A DNA stretch of 8,594 nt from the NCBI GenBank assembly GCA_903901395.1, contig CAIUQW010000353.1:1-8594 (forward strand), read 5' to 3'. Below are positions 5,638 to 8,594 of the stretch, piece by piece. The DNA comes from an uncultured Chlorobiales bacterium. Lineage in GTDB: Bacteria; Bacteroidota; Chlorobiia; Chlorobiales; Chlorobiaceae. The notes under the pieces are model-generated. The model was not told the DNA's origin. It saw nothing but the letters and a program-made list of their open reading frames with translations, and did not search any database. A program made the translations under genes and the position numbers. How positions within the stretch are numbered: position 1 is the first letter of the stretch; the number at the start of each line of letters is the position of its first letter.

Positions 5638-7464
5638 ATGAGCGCCACAAACCCCTCATCCGGCGCTGAATCGCTTGACGGCACGTTGCACCGGATTTTT
5701 TGATTCCGCTCGTTCCGCCCTAACCAGGAGGAGATCGTCCGGGCGCTCCTTGCCGGGCGGGATGTTTTCGCCGTGATGCCGACCGGCGGCGGCAAGTCGC
5801 TCTGCTACCAGCTTCCGGCGGTGCTCATGCCGGGTACGGCGCTGGTGGTCAGCCCGCTCATCTCGCTTATGAAGGATCAGGTCGATGGGGCGGGGTCGAA
5901 CGGCATCCGCGCGGCATACCTCAACAGCTCGCTCGATCCCGCCGAACAGTCCGCCGTGCTCCGCTCGCTCCACTCCGGCGACCTCGACCTGCTCTACGTC
6001 GCCCCCGAACGCTTCGCCCTCGACCACTTCCGCGACCTTCTCCGTCGATCTCGGATCAGTATGGCGGTGATCGACGAGGCGCACTGTATCTCCGAATGGG
6101 GACACGACTTCCGGCCCGACTACCTCTCCCTTTCATCGATTCACGAACTTCTGCCCGGCATTCCGGTCGCGGCCTTCACCGCCACGGCGACGGAGCGGGT
6201 GCAGCGCGACATCGTGCAGAAGCTCGCCCTGCGCGATCCTTTCGTGCTGCGGGCATCGTTCGATCGTCCCAATCTCACTTACGAAGTACGCTTCAAAGAG
6301 GCGGGAGAGGCGCAGCTTGTCTTGATCCTCAAAGGATTTTCCGGCCAGTCGGGCATTGTTTACCGCACCAGCCGCAAGAGCGTGAACGACACGGCGGCGA
6401 TGCTGCAAAAGCGTGGATTCCGCGCCCTGCCTTACCATGCGGGCCTCGACGACCGGGCGCGGCACGACAATCAGGAGGCCTTTATCCGCGATGAAGTCGA
6501 AATCATCGTGGCGACGGTGGCCTTTGGCATGGGAATCGACAAGTCCAACGTGCGCTTCGTCATTCACGCCGACCTGCCGAAAAGCATCGAGAGTTACTAC
6601 CAGGAGACGGGCCGCGCCGGGCGTGACGGCGAGGCGGCCCGCTGCATCCTGCTATTCTCGCACGCCGACATTCCGAAGGTGCGCTTCTTCATCGACGCGA
6701 TGGTGGACGAAGAGGAGCGCCAGCGGGCGCTCGACTCGCTCTCAAAGGTGGTATCGTTCGCATCCTCCACCGCCTGCCGCCGCCGGATGCTGCTCGACTA
6801 CTTCGACGAAACCTATCCGCGCGACAACTGCGCCTCGTGCGACGTCTGCCTCGGCCTGCACGAGCTGACCGACTGCACCCGCGAGGCGCAGATGCTGCTC
6901 TCGGCCATCGTGCGCACCGACTCGCGCTTCGGCGCGGCGCATCTGATCGACATTCTGCTTGGCAGCAAGAACCAGAAAATCAAGGAGTTCGGCCACGACC
7001 GGCTGAAAGTCTATGGCATCGGCAAGGAGCACGACCGCAACTTCTGGCGGCAACTCATCGACGACCTGCTTGCCCGAAAAGCTGTTGGCCGCTCCGAGGG
7101 GCTGTACCCGATGCTCTACCTGCTCGACGGCGGCGTGCGGATTCTCAAAGGCGAGGAGAAGGTCGAGCTGGTACGGATCAGGGAGAAAAAAGACGCGGCA
7201 ACCCGCAAAAGTACCGGTCTCGAAGCTCTGCCGCCAGACGCAAAGCGGCTTTTCGAGGAGCTGCGTAAATTGCGCAAGCAACTTGCCGACGAACAGGGCG
7301 TGCCGCCATACGTCGTTTTCTCGGATAAAACCCTCGCCGAAATGAGCGAACTCCAGCCCTCGACCCCCGAGGAGATGCTCGCCATCAGCGGCGTCGGCGA
7401 AGTCAAACTCACCCGCTACGCCACGCCATTTCTGGAGCTGATCGCCCGGCACAAGGCGGGGTGA
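5638..7464 (+). pseudogene. recQ: RecQ DNA helicase gene with an in-frame TGA at codon 22
   Basis: From the ATG at 5638 this would be a 608-codon gene, normal for RecQ, a 3'-5' DNA helicase in recombination and repair. Codon 22 (5701-5703) is TGA; both sides stay in the same frame. The next in-frame start, GTG 5773, lies at residue 46, after the FRPNQ motif (residues 26-30), so a restart product of 563 residues would lack the adenine-recognition region. The rest is intact: Walker A TGGGKS (49-54), DEAH (146-149), a FTATAT motif, QETGRAGRDG (about 322-331), zinc cysteines 380, 398, 401 and 404, a winged-helix region, and an HRDC domain from about 538. A recent nonsense mutation, a sequencing error or readthrough would all fit. 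It is noticeably more GC-rich than the genes to its left and right. It lies 11 bases downstream of the antiterminator gene and may share its transcript. Confidence 0.85.
5701..5703 (+). other. In-frame TGA stop inside the recQ motif before FRxxQ
   Basis: The codons read Arg-Ile-Phe-TGA-Phe-Arg-Ser-Phe-Arg-Pro-Asn-Gln. RecQ proteins normally have Phe-Gly-(Phe/Tyr) here, so a single G-to-T change of GGA would explain the stop. It falls at the end of a run of six T (5696-5701). The frame is not shifted, so a simple insertion or deletion error is excluded. Confidence 0.85.
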
Positions 7465-7604
7465 TGTTTGCTTGATATTAGCTGTATCCTGCGTGGTCGT
7501 TCGATTGTATCTTATATGGATTGTAATTCAAAAGTCCACAATTTAGGCGGATCAATCTAAAAAGTCAGGTCAGCGACAAAGCAAACCTGCTTATCAAATT
7601 CAAA

Positions 7605-7610
7605 AAGGTG
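7605..7610 (+). promoter_or_regulatory. Ribosome binding site of hcp
   Basis: AAGGTG lies 7 bases before the hcp ATG. It is one of the few clear Shine-Dalgarno sites on the plus strand of this window and fixes the hcp start at 7618. Confidence 0.6.
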
Positions 7611-7617
7611 ATCAACA

Positions 7618-8115
7618 ATGGCACTCAATGCATACTTGCGAATCAAGGGGCAGAAAACTGGAGAAGTCAAGGGTTCTGTGAAAGAAAAAGGGCGCGAGGG
7701 GAAAATCATGGTCATTGCCGTGTCGCACGAGATCGTCTCTCCGCGCGATCCGCAATCGGGACTACCCACTGGACAGCGCATGCACAAGCCGTTCATCATT
7801 ACGAAGGAGTCTGACAAGTCTTCTCCGGTGTTGTACAACATATTGGTCAATAACGAGAATATCCTGGAGTGGGAACTGCAATTCTTTTCTCCTGTCGTCG
7901 CCTCTTCCGGCGTTGGGCAAGAGGTTCAGACTCATACCGTTAAGTTGGTGAATGCAAATATCGCCTCCATCAATTTTCGCATGCCCAACAACAAGAATCC
8001 CGAGCTGTCGCGTTACGTTGAGTATGAGGAAATCGCTTTCACGTATCAGAAGATAATTTGGACGTGGAACGACGGGGGAATTACAGCGGCAGACGATTGG
8101 GAAGCGCGCGTTTAG
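7618..8115 (+). CDS. hcp: Hcp-family protein (type VI secretion tube / secreted protein)
   Basis: This gene encodes 165 residues, the usual length for the Hcp1 family. Recognisable family blocks are YLRIKGQKTGEVKGSV at the N-terminus, then REGKIMVIAVSHEIVSPRD, GLPTGQRMHKPFIITKE, SPVLYNILVNNENI, TVKLVNANIASINFRMPNN, ELSRYVEYEEIAFTYQKI and the terminal GGITAADDWEARV. Hcp forms hexameric rings that stack into the inner tube of type VI secretion systems and are themselves released. No sheath (TssB/TssC), baseplate, VgrG or ClpV gene is in this window, so this is an isolated copy. It may serve a system encoded elsewhere, or be an acquired stand-alone secreted protein. An AAGGTG ribosome site supports the start. 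Its base composition is less GC-rich than that of the adjacent recQ, consistent with transfer but not proof. It converges on the tolC-like gene. Confidence 0.92.
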   Translation: MALNAYLRIKGQKTGEVKGSVKEKGREGKIMVIAVSHEIVSPRDPQSGLPTGQRMHKPFIITKESDKSSPVLYNILVNNENILEWELQFFSPVVASSGVGQEVQTHTVKLVNANIASINFRMPNNKNPELSRYVEYEEIAFTYQKIIWTWNDGGITAADDWEARV

Positions 8116-8164
8116 CCGCCGTAAGAGATCGGAACTGTTTGCAACACAGCGTCTGAGCAGGGCT

Positions 8165-8216
8165 TGACCTGCCCCCATTTCCAAGAGCAAGTGGTCTTAT
8201 AAAAGGGGGCAGGTCA
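8165..8216. mobile_element. Head-to-head IS-end-like palindrome (possible IS or MITE remnant)
   Basis: The 26 bases from 8165 and the reverse complement of the 26 bases ending at 8216 agree at 21 positions. The outermost 12 (TGACCTGCCCCC) match perfectly. Outer perfect and inner degenerate pairing, with TGAC at both tips, is typical of insertion-sequence terminal inverted repeats, here abutted with nothing between them. No target duplication is visible. It also folds as a strong hairpin and could protect hcp mRNA, but it lacks a T-run on either strand. Family assignment is not possible from this alone. Confidence 0.5.
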
Positions 8217-8223
8217 CCAGTAG

Positions 8224-8313
8224 CGCGAGTTTTTCCTGACGAACGTGCGCTTCAATCAAACCATCTTTGCCCTCTTCAGGGCAAGCGTCACCGTGCCTGC
8301 CCTGAAGAAATAA
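8224..8313 (+). pseudogene. Orphan 29-codon C-terminal fragment of a lost gene
   Basis: An open stretch of 29 codons ends at TAA (8311-8313). It has no start codon and is preceded by an in-frame TAG (8221-8223). It reads REFFLTNVRFNQTIF and ends in VPALKK. Its third codon positions are mostly G or C, as in recQ, which suggests a real former coding region. It begins within 8 bases of the IS-end-like palindrome, as if an insertion or deletion removed the rest of the gene. I do not recognise the parent family. Confidence 0.4.
8267..8308. terminator. Overlapping alternative hairpins between convergent genes
   Basis: TTGCCCT (8267-8273) can pair with AGGGCAA (8278-8284). Alternatively TCTTCAGGGCA (8273-8283) can pair with TGCCCTGAAGA (8298-8308), an 11-bp stem. 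The two folds share the AGGGC segment and exclude each other. The longer stem lies about 27 bases past the tolC-like stop on the minus strand and probably marks its 3' end, although no clear T-run follows. Confidence 0.45.
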
Positions 8314-8334
8314 TCGATTCCGATCAACCGCACC

Positions 8335-8594
8335 TCACCTCTTCGCCTCTTGAGGATCGATCCTGCCCAGCGCTTTTTCCAGCTCCGCCGAGGCAACGAG
8401 GTAGTCGTACACCGCTTGCAGGTAGTTGGTTTTGGCAGTGTCGAGCTGCAGTTCGGCGTCGGTGAGTTCGAGTCTGGAGCCGATGCCTTCGCGCAGACGC
8501 AGTTTGGTGATTTTATAGCTGCGCTCGGCGACGGTGATGGTTTTGCTTTGCACGTCGATGCGCTTGCGGGCTTCGATGAGGTTGGAGAGGCGCA
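8335..8594 (-). CDS. TolC-family outer membrane efflux protein, C-terminal part
   Basis: Only the last 85 residues are visible; the frame is open to the window edge at 8594, so the gene begins outside. The GTG at 8553 is internal, not a start. The visible segment, with [17 protein letters not shown], then [44 protein letters not shown], is the typical second-half coiled-coil repeat of outer membrane efflux (OEP) proteins. Such proteins form trimeric channels that span the outer membrane and periplasm and connect to RND or ABC exporters or to type I secretion pumps. The protein ends soon after ALG, as these proteins often do. Which pump it serves cannot be told from this window. It converges with hcp. 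Confidence 0.85.
   Translation of the reverse strand, partial: RLSNLIEARKRIDVQSKTITVAERSYKITKLRLREGIGSRLELTDAELQLDTAKTNYLQAVYDYLVASAELEKALGRIDPQEAKR

Noticed and set aside
5701..5703. TGA in recQ as a selenocysteine codon
   Set aside because: RecQ families have no selenocysteine here, the expected residue is glycine, and no downstream selenocysteine-insertion hairpin was evident. A nonsense change or sequence error is simpler.
6096..7452. Several long frames on both strands inside recQ
   Set aside because: They are shadows caused by the high GC content of recQ. Their arginine- and alanine-rich translations match no family, and the recQ frame explains the sequence fully.
7503..7525. Direct repeat GATTGTA at 16-base spacing before hcp as an activator site
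   Set aside because: Seven bases repeated once in AT-rich spacer DNA is expected by chance, and no promoter is placed clearly relative to it.
8217..8334. Minus-strand frame continuing after the tolC-like stop
   Set aside because: It is in frame past a TGA, has no start codon, and is the antisense of the better plus-strand fragment 8224-8313.
7618..8594. A type VI secretion locus spanning hcp and the tolC-like gene
   Set aside because: Only Hcp is a type VI component. The neighbour is a TolC-family channel used by other exporters, and it is on the opposite strand.

Overview
The window looks like chromosomal DNA from a Gram-negative bacterium. It encodes a TolC-type outer-membrane protein, an Hcp-family protein, and two exported proteins with PEP-CTERM sorting tails. 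A green sulfur bacterium (Chlorobiota, Chlorobaculum-like) fits the mix of a UpxY/NusG-like antiterminator, PEP-CTERM proteins, weak Shine-Dalgarno sites and GC-rich housekeeping genes. That assignment is an impression from the sequence, not a search result.

Left part (1-3163), all genes on the minus strand. Bases 18-217 hold a chain of small palindromes that looks like a dispersed intergenic repeat. Next come a PEP-CTERM surface protein (259-897), a secreted protein of unknown function (1284-2033) and a legume-lectin-like PEP-CTERM protein (2297-3163). The lectin gene ends in a strong bulged terminator hairpin (2207-2282). The three genes have separate intergenic regions and are probably separate units, but all encode envelope or surface products. 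No exosortase is present, so the sorting enzyme must lie elsewhere.

Middle part (3164-5626), plus strand. An AT-rich divergent intergenic region is followed by a MutT-type Nudix hydrolase (3505-3948), an ElyC/YdcF-like DUF218 membrane protein (4031-4804), and a NusG-like antiterminator of the UpxY type (5024-5626). The antiterminator is not followed by polysaccharide genes, which is unusual for that family.

Right part (5638-8594). A RecQ helicase gene starts 11 bases after the antiterminator. It is complete and well conserved except for an in-frame TGA at 5701-5703, where the family has a conserved Gly in the motif just before FRxxQ. Downstream lies an isolated hcp gene (7618-8115). Then follow a 52-bp palindrome resembling two insertion-sequence ends abutted head to head (8165-8216), a 29-codon stretch that reads like the orphaned C-terminus of a lost gene (8224-8313), and the C-terminal end of a TolC-family gene on the minus strand that leaves the window at 8594.

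I see no complete new defence, CRISPR or secretion system. The items most worth checking are the recQ nonsense codon, the IS-end palindrome with its orphan C-terminus, the isolated hcp, and the orphan UpxY-like regulator.
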